This document shows, one piece after another, positions 1 to 5,302 of a stretch of DNA of 5,999 nt. The stretch is from Sulfuricellaceae bacterium (GTDB taxonomy: Bacteria; Pseudomonadota; Gammaproteobacteria; Burkholderiales; UBA9220): NCBI GenBank assembly GCA_019911985.1, contig JAIOJO010000309.1, positions 1-5,999 on the forward strand, read 5' to 3'. Position numbers and translations under genes: made by a program. The notes under the pieces are model-generated. The model saw only the letters and a program-made list of their open reading frames with translations. It searched no databases and had not been told where the DNA came from. The stretch's first letter is position 1. Each line of letters opens with the position of its first letter.

Positions 1-1073
1 GTATAGGCATTAGCACCATCGGAAAGACGCGCATCTTGGTTTACCGCTCCGTTGAAGGGGAAGGGTTTGGCGTCCGACGCAAATAGATTCCAGCCGCTCA
101 TTTTCAGTTTGGAACCGCCGTCGTTGAAACTCGCTTGGTAAATGGCGACACCGCGGTGGATCAAGGGGTGGTTGACCGCAATGGAATGCTCGAAGGTGCG
201 CCCGGTGTCCTTGTCGGTAATGGTCACGTCGCTAACGAACAGCTTGGGCTGGCCGGTCGGATAGAAGTCGATATGGAATTTGTTGAGATGGATGCTGAAC
301 GGCAGTTCCTGCAGCATCATGCCTTCGCCCACGTTGATGAAGACGAAATCGGCAGCGCTACCCTCGGGAATCAGAACATTGCCGCGGAAAGACATATTGC
401 CCGCCCCCAGGCGGCTAGCGGGCGGATATTGGTTGGCCGGGAGATCGGCGGTTTCTATATGGATTTTTCCCAGCATTTGGCCGAACTTGAGGGGCAGGTT
501 TCCGTCCAGCAGGCCGCCGATGCAGATCACCACGATGGCGGCATGGGTGAAGATATAGCCAAGACGGCGAAAACTGCCGGTTTTGGCCGCCAGCAGCCTG
601 CCGCCTTCGCTCTCGACGCTTTTACTGCGGTATCCCGCCGCCGCCAAATAACCCGACAAACGCTGTTCGGTCGCCTCAAAACCCAGCGTGGAGTGCCATT
701 CGGCGCGATGGGCAAAGTGGCGCAAGGACGACTCCGCCGCATGCTCCCGGTAAGAGCGGAATTCCCGCAGCATCATCGGAACATTGCGGTACAAGCACAA
801 CGCCGTCGAAAAAACCAAAAAAGCCAGGATGGCGAGGAACCAGCCGGTATGGTAAACGTCGTATAAACCCAAGGTATCGAACACGCCAAACCAGAACTCG
901 CCGAACTGAAACACGTAGTTGGCATACGGTTCGCCCTGTTTCAACACGGTGCCGATCACCGAGGCGATCGAGAGTACCGTCAACAGGCTGATGGCAAAAC
1001 GCATCGAGCTCAGCAGCTCGTACCCGGTTTTGAAGAACGACGATTTCAAATTCTGCACAGTGAGTCCATACAT
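1..1073 (-). CDS. resB: Cytochrome c biogenesis protein ResB, N-terminal part (cut by window edge)
   Basis: ResB (also called Ccs1 or CcsB) works with the haem exporter/ligase CcsA/ResC in System II cytochrome c maturation, holding haem and apocytochrome at the outer face of the inner membrane. I translated 357 residues by hand; the rest lies beyond base 1. Predicted membrane segments are at about 24-44, 77-96 and 171-190, the third containing His177 in 'GYIFTHAA'. A large periplasmic domain follows, with the family-typical 'NHPLIHRGVAIYQASF' at about 301-316. Family members usually have a further C-terminal membrane segment, here out of view. The ATG at 1073 is directly preceded by an in-frame TAG, so it is the earliest possible start; no good ribosome binding site is visible (only GGATA), and a GTG five codons in is an alternative. 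It lies downstream of cytochrome c4 on the same strand, beyond a terminator. The family call is confident. Confidence 0.93.
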   Translation of the reverse strand, partial: MYGLTVQNLKSSFFKTGYELLSSMRFAISLLTVLSIASVIGTVLKQGEPYANYVFQFGEFWFGVFDTLGLYDVYHTGWFLAILAFLVFSTALCLYRNVPMMLREFRSYREHAAESSLRHFAHRAEWHSTLGFEATEQRLSGYLAAAGYRSKSVESEGGRLLAAKTGSFRRLGYIFTHAAIVVICIGGLLDGNLPLKFGQMLGKIHIETADLPANQYPPASRLGAGNMSFRGNVLIPEGSAADFVFINVGEGMMLQELPFSIHLNKFHIDFYPTGQPKLFVSDVTITDKDTGRTFEHSIAVNHPLIHRGVAIYQASFNDGGSKLKMSGWNLFASDAKPFPFNGAVNQDARLSDGANAY

Positions 1074-1087
1074 CTATATCCAACGAT

Positions 1088-1113
1088 AAAAAAGGGTGAC
1101 TTGCGCCACCCTT
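1088..1113 (-). terminator. Intrinsic terminator after cytochrome c4, just before resB
   Basis: Read on the minus strand, AAGGGTG (1113-1107) pairs perfectly with CACCCTT (1098-1092) around an 8-base loop. A run of six T (1093-1088) overlaps the 3' end of the stem. This is a normal Rho-independent terminator, 31 bp after the cytochrome c4 stop. It ends only 15 bp before the resB ATG, so it either ends the cytochrome transcript or lowers expression of resB relative to it. Confidence 0.8.
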
Positions 1114-1144
1114 ATTCGACTAACCCACGAAGCTTAGCACCGAC

Positions 1145-1768
1145 TTAGTGAAGGGCGGTGATATATTCCGCGACAGCCGTCATTTCCTTTTCGGTCATCT
1201 TGACCGCGATAGTCTGCATCATTTTGCCGGGATCGTTTGCGCGCTCGCTGGTGCGGAAGGCTTTCAATTGAGCCACGACATAGTCCGCATGCTGACCGGC
1301 CAGGCGGGGAAACAAGGCAGGGATGCCGGCGCCGTTCGGGCTATGGCAACCGGCACAAGCGGCCACGCCGCTATTCGTATTCCCGCCGCGGTATAATTTC
1401 TCACCCATGGCGAGCAGGGCGGGATCCTTGGCTTGGCCCGGAGCGGTTTTCTGTGAGTTGAAATACGCCGCCAGATTTTGCATGTCCTCCGGCGTGAGGG
1501 TAGCAACCATGCCCGACATGATCGGATTTTTGCGCTCGCCCGACTTGAAATTCTGTAATTGCTTGAGCAGATACTCGGAATGCTGTCCCGCCAGTTTGGG
1601 GTTGGCCGAGCTCACGCTGTTACCATCCGCGCCGTGGCACGCAATACACACGGTGTTCACGATTTGCTGTGCCTTTGCCGGATCCGCCTTACTTAGCGCA
1701 TTTTCCGCCATAGCCGGGGAGGCAGCCAGCAATCCGGTCGCCAGTGCCATCGCCATCAATGGTTTCAT
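1145..1768 (-). CDS. Periplasmic dihaem cytochrome c4
   Basis: A 207-residue exported dihaem electron carrier, typically passing electrons from the bc1 complex to terminal oxidases. Residues 1-21 form a signal peptide ending in 'AMA', with likely cleavage before Glu22. Two class I cytochrome c domains follow, each with one haem-binding site: CIACH at 41-45 and CAGCH at 138-142. Likely distal methionine ligands are Met84 or Met87 in 'PIMSGM' and Met183 or Met184 in 'PGKMMQ'. The internal duplication ('PKLAGQHSEYLLKQL' and 'PRLAGQHADYVVAQL') and the length are typical of c4. The ATG at 1768 is set by an AGGAG six bases upstream. It is divergent from engB and followed by a terminator and then resB, the factor that matures such proteins. 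The family call is firm; the exact redox partner is inference. Confidence 0.96.
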   Translation of the reverse strand: MKPLMAMALATGLLAASPAMAENALSKADPAKAQQIVNTVCIACHGADGNSVSSANPKLAGQHSEYLLKQLQNFKSGERKNPIMSGMVATLTPEDMQNLAAYFNSQKTAPGQAKDPALLAMGEKLYRGGNTNSGVAACAGCHSPNGAGIPALFPRLAGQHADYVVAQLKAFRTSERANDPGKMMQTIAVKMTEKEMTAVAEYITALH

Positions 1769-1775
1769 CCTAATG

Positions 1776-1780
1776 CTCCT
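1776..1780 (-). promoter_or_regulatory. Ribosome binding site of cytochrome c4
   Basis: AGGAG on the minus strand, seven bases before the ATG at 1768 (C then ATTAGG as spacer). It fixes the start codon and agrees with the signal peptide beginning there. Confidence 0.8.
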
Positions 1781-1812
1781 ATCCTAAATATTTAAGCCGT
1801 CAAAAAACGCGT

Positions 1813-1842
1813 ATTCTATACAAGTTTGGTTTATCATGCCAG
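1813..1842 (-). promoter_or_regulatory. Probable sigma-70 promoter of cytochrome c4
   Basis: On the minus strand, CTGGCA (1842-1837, four of six matches to TTGACA), an 18-base spacer, and TAGAAT (1818-1813, five of six matches to TATAAT). Transcription would begin near 1806, giving a leader of about 40 bases with the AGGAG inside it. The -35 box overlaps the probable ribosome binding site of the divergent engB. Assigned by eye. Confidence 0.5.
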
Positions 1843-1843
1843 G
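1840..1843 (+). promoter_or_regulatory. Weak ribosome binding site supporting the engB start at 1850
   Basis: CAGG ends six bases before the ATG at 1850. It is weak, but it favours this ATG over the in-frame TTG at 1826, which has no purine-rich sequence upstream. Confidence 0.45.
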
Positions 1844-1849
1844 TTGATC

Positions 1850-2467
1850 ATGTTTCTATTCCAGCACATCGAATTCTCCACCTCGGCCCACGAACTGCGC
1901 GACCTTCCGCCGCCTCAAGGCGTCGAGATCGCCTTCGCGGGACGCTCCAATGCGGGCAAGTCGAGCGCCATCAACGCGCTCAGTCGCCGAAACCGCTTGG
2001 CCTTCGTCAGCAAAACGCCGGGCCGCACCCAACTCATCAATTTCTTTTCTTTCGGCACCGGACGATTTCTCGTCGATTTGCCGGGATACGGTTTCGCCAA
2101 AGTCCCGGGCGAAATTCGCGACCACTGGCAAAGGGTATTGAGCGGTTATTTGCAAACCCGCGAAAGTTTGCGCGGCATGGCGCTGGTGATGGATGCGCGC
2201 CACCCGCTCACCCCACTAGATCGCCAAATGCTCGATTGGTTCCTGCCCACAGGCAAACCGGTGCATATTTTACTCACCAAAGCGGATAAATTGAGCCGGC
2301 AAGAAGCATCGCAAACCCTGCGTAGCGTGCGCACCGCCCTGGCTCAGTCTTACCCGAATTGCACGGTGCAGTTATTTTCCAGCTTGAAGCGGGATGGCCT
2401 GGAGGAAGCAGAACAGGTCATCGGCTCCTGGCTCGGCGCGGGGAACGGGGAAGAAGCTCAAGGATAA
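1850..2467 (+). CDS. engB: Ribosome biogenesis GTP-binding protein EngB (YihA/YsxC)
   Basis: A cytoplasmic TRAFAC-class GTPase that helps assemble the large ribosomal subunit; usually essential. From ATG 1850 it has 205 residues, normal for the family. All G motifs are present: G1 GRSNAGKS at 31-38, G2 threonine at Thr60 in 'TPGRTQ', G3 DLPG at 76-79, G4 TKAD at 143-146 and G5 SSLK at 177-180. The start at 'MFLFQ' resembles betaproteobacterial relatives as I recall them, for example the 'MNLFQ' of Neisseria; an upstream TTG at 1826 would add eight residues and is less likely. It diverges from cytochrome c4. No plus-strand terminator with a T-run follows the stop, so its transcript may run into the engB-hemB intergenic region. 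Confidence 0.97.
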   Translation: MFLFQHIEFSTSAHELRDLPPPQGVEIAFAGRSNAGKSSAINALSRRNRLAFVSKTPGRTQLINFFSFGTGRFLVDLPGYGFAKVPGEIRDHWQRVLSGYLQTRESLRGMALVMDARHPLTPLDRQMLDWFLPTGKPVHILLTKADKLSRQEASQTLRSVRTALAQSYPNCTVQLFSSLKRDGLEEAEQVIGSWLGAGNGEEAQG

Positions 2468-2502
2468 AAAAATCCCCCGGCGAAAGGGGGAAACGCCGGG
2501 GG
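2466..2502 (-). terminator. Strong intrinsic terminator oriented for minus-strand transcription
   Basis: A perfect nine-pair stem, CCCCCGGCG (2474-2482) with CGCCGGGGG (2494-2502), around an 11-base loop. The run of seven A at 2466-2472 precedes it on the plus strand, so on the minus strand the stem is followed by one A and seven T, the classical terminator layout. On the plus strand it is followed by AGGTAAAAGCC, with no T-run, so it is not a normal terminator for engB. The A-run begins inside the engB TAA. Confidence 0.75.
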
Positions 2503-2565
2503 AGGTAAAAGCCTTAACTTTGGGGATTAAGGCACCCGCTCAGGGAGGAGAAAAGCGGGAGACTA
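2466..2565 (-). ncRNA. Candidate small RNA with C-rich anti-Shine-Dalgarno loops, between engB and hemB
   Basis: Three stem-loops lie in a row and end in the minus-strand terminator above. In minus-strand order they are: CCCGCT/AGCGGG (2559-2554 with 2540-2535), loop TTTCTCCTCCCTG; GCCTTAA/TTAAGGC (2533-2527 with 2517-2511), loop TCCCCAAAG; and the terminator stem with loop TTTCCCCCTTT. A linker before the terminator contains ACCTCC, identical to the start of the 16S rRNA anti-Shine-Dalgarno tail. Each exposed segment is C-rich, and the region has no convincing coding sequence on either strand. C-rich stem-loop RNAs with CCUCC motifs are known in Proteobacteria (for example the CcsR RNAs of Rhodobacter), but membership in a named family cannot be decided here. 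The 5' end is uncertain (about 2560-2615) and I found no convincing promoter. The alternative is a structured leader or trailer on the plus strand. Confidence 0.45.
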
Positions 2566-2598
2566 GACGTCTGTTCATTAAGAGGCCATCTGCGCTAA

Positions 2599-2614
2599 AT
2601 TAGTTCCCACTAAT
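2599..2614. repeat. Short perfect inverted repeat upstream of hemB
   Basis: ATTAGT (2599-2604) and ACTAAT (2609-2614) form a perfect six-base inverted repeat around TCCC. No T-run follows on either strand, so it is not a terminator. It could be an operator for hemB or a 5' hairpin of the candidate minus-strand RNA; nothing in the sequence decides between these. Confidence 0.35.
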
Positions 2615-2679
2615 GTGTAAAAATCTCGGCCGGGTACTATCGCTGCGCTTTTCAAGCAATGGAGCCCCCCCTATTTCAG

Positions 2680-2684
2680 AAGGA
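2680..2684 (+). promoter_or_regulatory. Ribosome binding site that sets the hemB start at 2692
   Basis: AAGGA lies seven bases before ATG 2692. An in-frame ATG at 2659 would add 11 residues (starting 'MEPPLFQKETN'), but it has no purine-rich site before it and would place this AAGGA inside the coding region. Confidence 0.75.
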
Positions 2685-2691
2685 AACCAAC

Positions 2692-3702
2692 ATGCAAATT
2701 CTCGGCAACATCCCTCGCAAACGTATGCGCCGCATGCGCCGCGACGATTTTTCCCGCCGCCTGATGCGCGAACACCGGCTTAGCGCCGACAATCTGATCT
2801 ACCCCGTGTTCGTGTTAGAGGGAGCAAACCGGGTCGAAACCATATCCTCCATGCCCGGCGTGGTTCGGCAAAGCATAGACCGGCTACTTCGCCAGGCGGA
2901 GCGCTGCGCTGAACTCGGCATTCCCGCCTTGGCGATTTTCCCGGTAATCGACACCTCGCTGAAAAGCCTGGATGCCGCCGAGGCATTCAATCCGGACGGC
3001 CTGGTGCCGCGCACCGTGCGAGCCTTGAAACAGCGCTTCCCCGAACTGGGCATTATCACCGACGTTGCCCTCGATCCCTACACCAGTCACGGCCAGGACG
3101 GCCTGGTAGACGGCAGCGGCTACGTGCTGAACGACGAAACGGTGGCCGTACTCGCTCAACAAGCACTCGCCCATGCCGCTGCCGGCGCCGACGTGGTAGC
3201 GCCATCCGACATGATGGACGGCCGCATTGCGGCGGTGCGCGAGGCTCTGGACGCACAGCGTTTCATCCATACCCGCATCCTAGCCTACGCCGCCAAATAC
3301 GCGTCCAGCTTTTACGGCCCGTTCCGCGATGCAGTCGGCTCCGCTAGCAATCTCGGCGGCGGCAGCAAATACAGCTACCAAATGGATCCCGCCAACAGCG
3401 ATGAAGCCTTATGGGAAGTGGGGCTGGATTTGGCGGAGGGCGCGGACATGGTCATGGTAAAACCGGGCATGCCTTATCTCGACATCGTGCGGCGCGTCAA
3501 AGAGGAATTCCAGGCACCCACTTACGTTTATCAGGTGAGCGGGGAATATGCCATGCTCAAAGCCGCCGCGCAAAACGGATGGCTCGACGAACGCGCTTGT
3601 GTGCTGGAAGCCCTGCTAGCCTTCCGGCGGGCCGGAGCCGACGGGATACTGACTTATTTTGCCCTTGAGGCCGCCGCCTGGTTGCAGCAAAGCCAAAACT
3701 GA
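2692..3702 (+). CDS. hemB: Delta-aminolevulinic acid dehydratase (porphobilinogen synthase)
   Basis: HemB condenses two molecules of 5-aminolevulinate into porphobilinogen, an early cytoplasmic step of haem and other tetrapyrrole synthesis. From ATG 2692 it is 336 residues, normal length. The two active-site lysines are visible: Lys202 in 'AKYASSFYGPF' and Lys257 (the Schiff-base lysine) in 'VMVKPGMPY'. The metal-site segment reads DVALDPYTSHGQDG (124-137), with aspartates where zinc enzymes have cysteines, so this is the magnesium-type, zinc-independent form, as in Pseudomonas. 'YQMDPAN' (229-235) is also typical. It is followed 19 bp later by the convergent ycgR stop. Its position beside cytochrome c and resB genes fits a haem and cytochrome neighbourhood, though transcription is on the opposite strand. 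No convincing sigma-70 promoter was found immediately upstream. Confidence 0.97.
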   Translation: MQILGNIPRKRMRRMRRDDFSRRLMREHRLSADNLIYPVFVLEGANRVETISSMPGVVRQSIDRLLRQAERCAELGIPALAIFPVIDTSLKSLDAAEAFNPDGLVPRTVRALKQRFPELGIITDVALDPYTSHGQDGLVDGSGYVLNDETVAVLAQQALAHAAAGADVVAPSDMMDGRIAAVREALDAQRFIHTRILAYAAKYASSFYGPFRDAVGSASNLGGGSKYSYQMDPANSDEALWEVGLDLAEGADMVMVKPGMPYLDIVRRVKEEFQAPTYVYQVSGEYAMLKAAAQNGWLDERACVLEALLAFRRAGADGILTYFALEAAAWLQQSQN

Positions 3703-3738
3703 CCGGCTTCGGAGCGCGACATTACAGATCGGAGCCGG
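3703..3738. terminator. Possible shared terminator stem between convergent hemB and ycgR
   Basis: CCGGCTTCG (3703-3711) pairs with CGGAGCCGG (3730-3738) with one G-T wobble, around an 18-base loop. It starts directly after the hemB stop and overlaps the last codons of ycgR. Only a weak T-run (TCAGTTTT) follows on the minus strand and none on the plus strand, so this is a weak bidirectional candidate. Confidence 0.3.
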
Positions 3739-4486
3739 CAATCTTGGCGCGCCGGTCACGCTCCAGCTTGGTAATGTAGCGCTGCAGCAATACCTGCATG
3801 GCCGACGGCAAGTCGATGAATTGGCAACCCGAGCGCCGCGTCGTCGCCCCACTTCGCAAAGTGACGTCGAAGGTGCTGCGAATTTCCAAGGTAGCCACAA
3901 TGCTACCGATATCGGGCAATTCGATTCTACAGCCGGGATATACCAAGCCTTTATCGAGCTGAAGCTCGGGCGGACAACCGATAATTCCGATGCCCCCGAT
4001 ACTGATGTCCGCAACGCTTACGTTCACCTTGCCGCTGCCCAGCGGAATTTCGCACTTGATCGGTTGAGTGATGGGCGTCGATATCCGGTAAGACTCTCGT
4101 CTTTGCAGTTTAAGAGCGACCTGCGGCAACGGCACCCGAAAGGCATCCCGCTGCTGGAACTTGACGCCTTCGATGCGGGTGGCATTGAATTGGACCTTGA
4201 CCCGATCGACGGCGGAAGCAAACAAAACCTTGTCGCTATCCAATATTTTGCGATTCAATGCGGCATTGGCGCCGAGATCGAGAATCACATGGTTATCCGT
4301 CACGTCGATTATCGAGGTCAGGATAAAGTCCTTGCCTTGATTGAAATATGCCGTCACCAACTCGGTTTTGTGCATAATAGCGCGCAGCAACTGAATGATT
4401 TCAGCCTTCGAGTGAATCAAAAACTGGCTGTAATCGTTAGCCTCCGCCGATCCGCGTGCCGAAGGGGGATTTTGTCTATTCTCCAT
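3722..4486 (-). CDS. ycgR: Flagellar brake protein YcgR family (PilZ domain, cyclic di-GMP receptor)
   Basis: YcgR proteins bind cyclic di-GMP and act on the flagellar motor to slow or bias rotation. This 254-residue protein has the expected two-domain form: an N-terminal YcgR (PilZN-like) domain at about 20-120, then a C-terminal PilZ domain at about 127-240. The PilZ ligand motifs are intact: RxxxR as R130-E-S-Y-R134 and DxSxxG as DISIGG at 160-165. No signal peptide or membrane segment is apparent, which fits a cytoplasmic protein. The ATG at 4486 has AGGA only three bases upstream, a rather short spacing. A perfect TATAAT lies 32 bp upstream. It converges on hemB with a 19-bp gap, and no flagellar gene is in the window. 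A non-flagellar PilZ role (adhesion, polysaccharide) is possible but the N-terminal domain favours YcgR. Confidence 0.88.
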   Translation of the reverse strand: MENRQNPPSARGSAEANDYSQFLIHSKAEIIQLLRAIMHKTELVTAYFNQGKDFILTSIIDVTDNHVILDLGANAALNRKILDSDKVLFASAVDRVKVQFNATRIEGVKFQQRDAFRVPLPQVALKLQRRESYRISTPITQPIKCEIPLGSGKVNVSVADISIGGIGIIGCPPELQLDKGLVYPGCRIELPDIGSIVATLEIRSTFDVTLRSGATTRRSGCQFIDLPSAMQVLLQRYITKLERDRRAKIAGSDL

Positions 4487-4517
4487 GGTTCCTGGTGCGG
4501 CCTTCTCGGCCCCCTAG

Positions 4518-4546
4518 ATTATATTGAATACGGCTTATACACTCTA
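4518..4546 (-). promoter_or_regulatory. Candidate promoter of ycgR
   Basis: On the minus strand a perfect TATAAT -10 box (4523-4518) is preceded at about 18 bases by a weak -35-like TTAGAG. The predicted start lies near 4511, giving a short leader of about 25 bases. No good flagellar sigma-28 site (TAAA, 15 bases, GCCGATAA) is present; GCCGTATT at 4533-4526 is only a half match. Confidence 0.4.
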
Positions 4547-4550
4547 ATGC

Positions 4551-4582
4551 TAGCCTAAAATACTTAGGTTTTCATAGCCTAA
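4551..4582. repeat. Two TAGCCTAA repeats flanking an inverted half-site upstream of ycgR
   Basis: TAGCCTAA occurs at 4551-4558 and again at 4575-4582, with the inverted partner TTAGG at 4564-4568 between them. The first copy and TTAGG form a small hairpin (CCTAA, five-base loop, TTAGG). The cluster lies just upstream of the candidate ycgR promoter, where an activator could bind. It may be chance in this AT-rich gap. The rest of 4487-4676 holds no coding sequence I can support. Confidence 0.3.
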
Positions 4583-4676
4583 GCCACGCTACACGCCATT
4601 CTTTCGTCGAGAATTCGAAATATGGCCACGCGCACATAGCACCCAACGTATTCCAGGGAATAACCCCCAGTTCCAG

Positions 4677-5300
4677 CTATCCGGCAAACGCAGCCTTTTC
4701 GGCCAAAAGCGATTCCACTTGGTCTATCCTAAGCCGCTCCATCGAACGTCCATCGATAGCGTCCTTCGGCGGCTCGCGCAAATCCGTCGCCGCAAACACC
4801 GCCACCTCGACTTCGGCCGGACCGCCGATTAATAAAAAGACCGGCACGTAGCGGAACCCGTGCCCGAAGCGGAAACGCTTTTGGCCCGGCTTATACTCCA
4901 ACTGCCGATTCAATAAAAATAGTTCGACTTCCTTTGGATCGTCTGGAAACAACTGCAGGTTAATGACCGCATAGCGCGCCGCGGTTCCGTTTAGAACCGG
5001 GCCAGTCAGGCGTGGATCGAAGCGATCCAGCAGGCGCATCGCCGCGAGCGCTTCGCGGCGCAGGCGTTGCAAGCGTTCTGCTTGCTCGTCGGCTTGAAAC
5101 AGGGACTGGTATGCCCGGAGCGCTTCTGCAATTTCAGTATTGTTCGGCAGCAACCGGTCCTCCAATACCCCTAATTGCCGCGCCGCCTTGCGCTTGGCCA
5201 TGGCAAAATCCTGAATACCGTCTTCAGCCATCAGCCGCGCGGCCAACTGCGCAATCCGCAAACGCGCATGCTGCCGGTAGGTATTAAGTTGGCGCGCCAC
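4677..5300 (-). CDS. Conserved hypothetical protein, translationally coupled to PBP1A
   Basis: A 207-residue, probably cytoplasmic protein with no signal peptide or membrane segment that I can see. I recognise the pattern as a conserved betaproteobacterial family of unknown function. The N-terminal third (about 8-95) is charged and helical, with 'RIAQLAARLMAEDGIQDFA', 'AKRKAARQLG' and 'LPNNTEIAEALRAYQSLFQ'. The central part (about 96-136) reads 'RLTGPVLNGTAARY' then 'DPKEVELFLLNRQLEYK', faintly recalling a nucleotidyltransferase-like fold, but the catalytic GS-and-aspartate pattern is not convincing, so no function is assigned. The start is a GTG at 5300, two bases after the PBP1A TAA. The nearest AAGGAA (5320-5315) is 14 bases away, so translation probably depends on coupling. 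An ATG at residue 34 would remove the conserved N-terminus and is less likely. Confidence 0.8.
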   Translation of the reverse strand: MARQLNTYRQHARLRIAQLAARLMAEDGIQDFAMAKRKAARQLGVLEDRLLPNNTEIAEALRAYQSLFQADEQAERLQRLRREALAAMRLLDRFDPRLTGPVLNGTAARYAVINLQLFPDDPKEVELFLLNRQLEYKPGQKRFRFGHGFRYVPVFLLIGGPAEVEVAVFAATDLREPPKDAIDGRSMERLRIDQVESLLAEKAAFAG

Positions 5301-5302
5301 GA

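Noticed and set aside
135..866. Open frame of 243 codons on the plus strand
   Set aside because: It lies entirely antisense to resB, whose translation on the minus strand shows clear family motifs and membrane segments. The plus-strand product resembles no family and is a by-product of GC-rich codon use.
676..1083. Minus-strand open frame beginning with TTG at 1083
   Set aside because: It is an alternative frame over the resB start; the neighbouring minus frame from ATG 1073 encodes the real ResB N-terminus.
1323..1787. Plus-strand open frame of 154 codons
   Set aside because: Antisense to cytochrome c4, whose signal peptide and two CxxCH sites identify the true gene.
2565..2572. Perfect palindrome AGACGTCT
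   Set aside because: Eight-base palindromes are common by chance, and this one has no visible partner or context beyond lying near the 5' side of the candidate RNA.
2394..2603. Plus-strand open frame spanning the engB end and the hairpin region
   Set aside because: Most of it overlaps engB out of frame or runs through the stem-loops; its composition is lysine- and arginine-rich with no motif, so it is not supported as a small protein gene.
2650..2655. TTGAAA on the minus strand as a -35 box for the candidate small RNA
   Set aside because: The sequence at the expected -10 distance is CGGCCG, so it does not make a promoter.
4526..4533. GCCGTATT as a flagellar sigma-28 -10 box for ycgR
   Set aside because: Only four of eight bases match GCCGATAA, and no TAAA lies at the proper 15-base distance.
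3659..4558. Open frame of 299 codons on the plus strand
   Set aside because: It overlaps the 3' end of hemB and is antisense to all of ycgR, which has intact PilZ motifs. It has no recognisable domain or ribosome binding site.
4651..4676. Direct repeat TTCCAG, 20 bases apart, after the hypothetical gene
   Set aside because: Too short to be meaningful; it forms no terminator stem and no mobile element ends are nearby.
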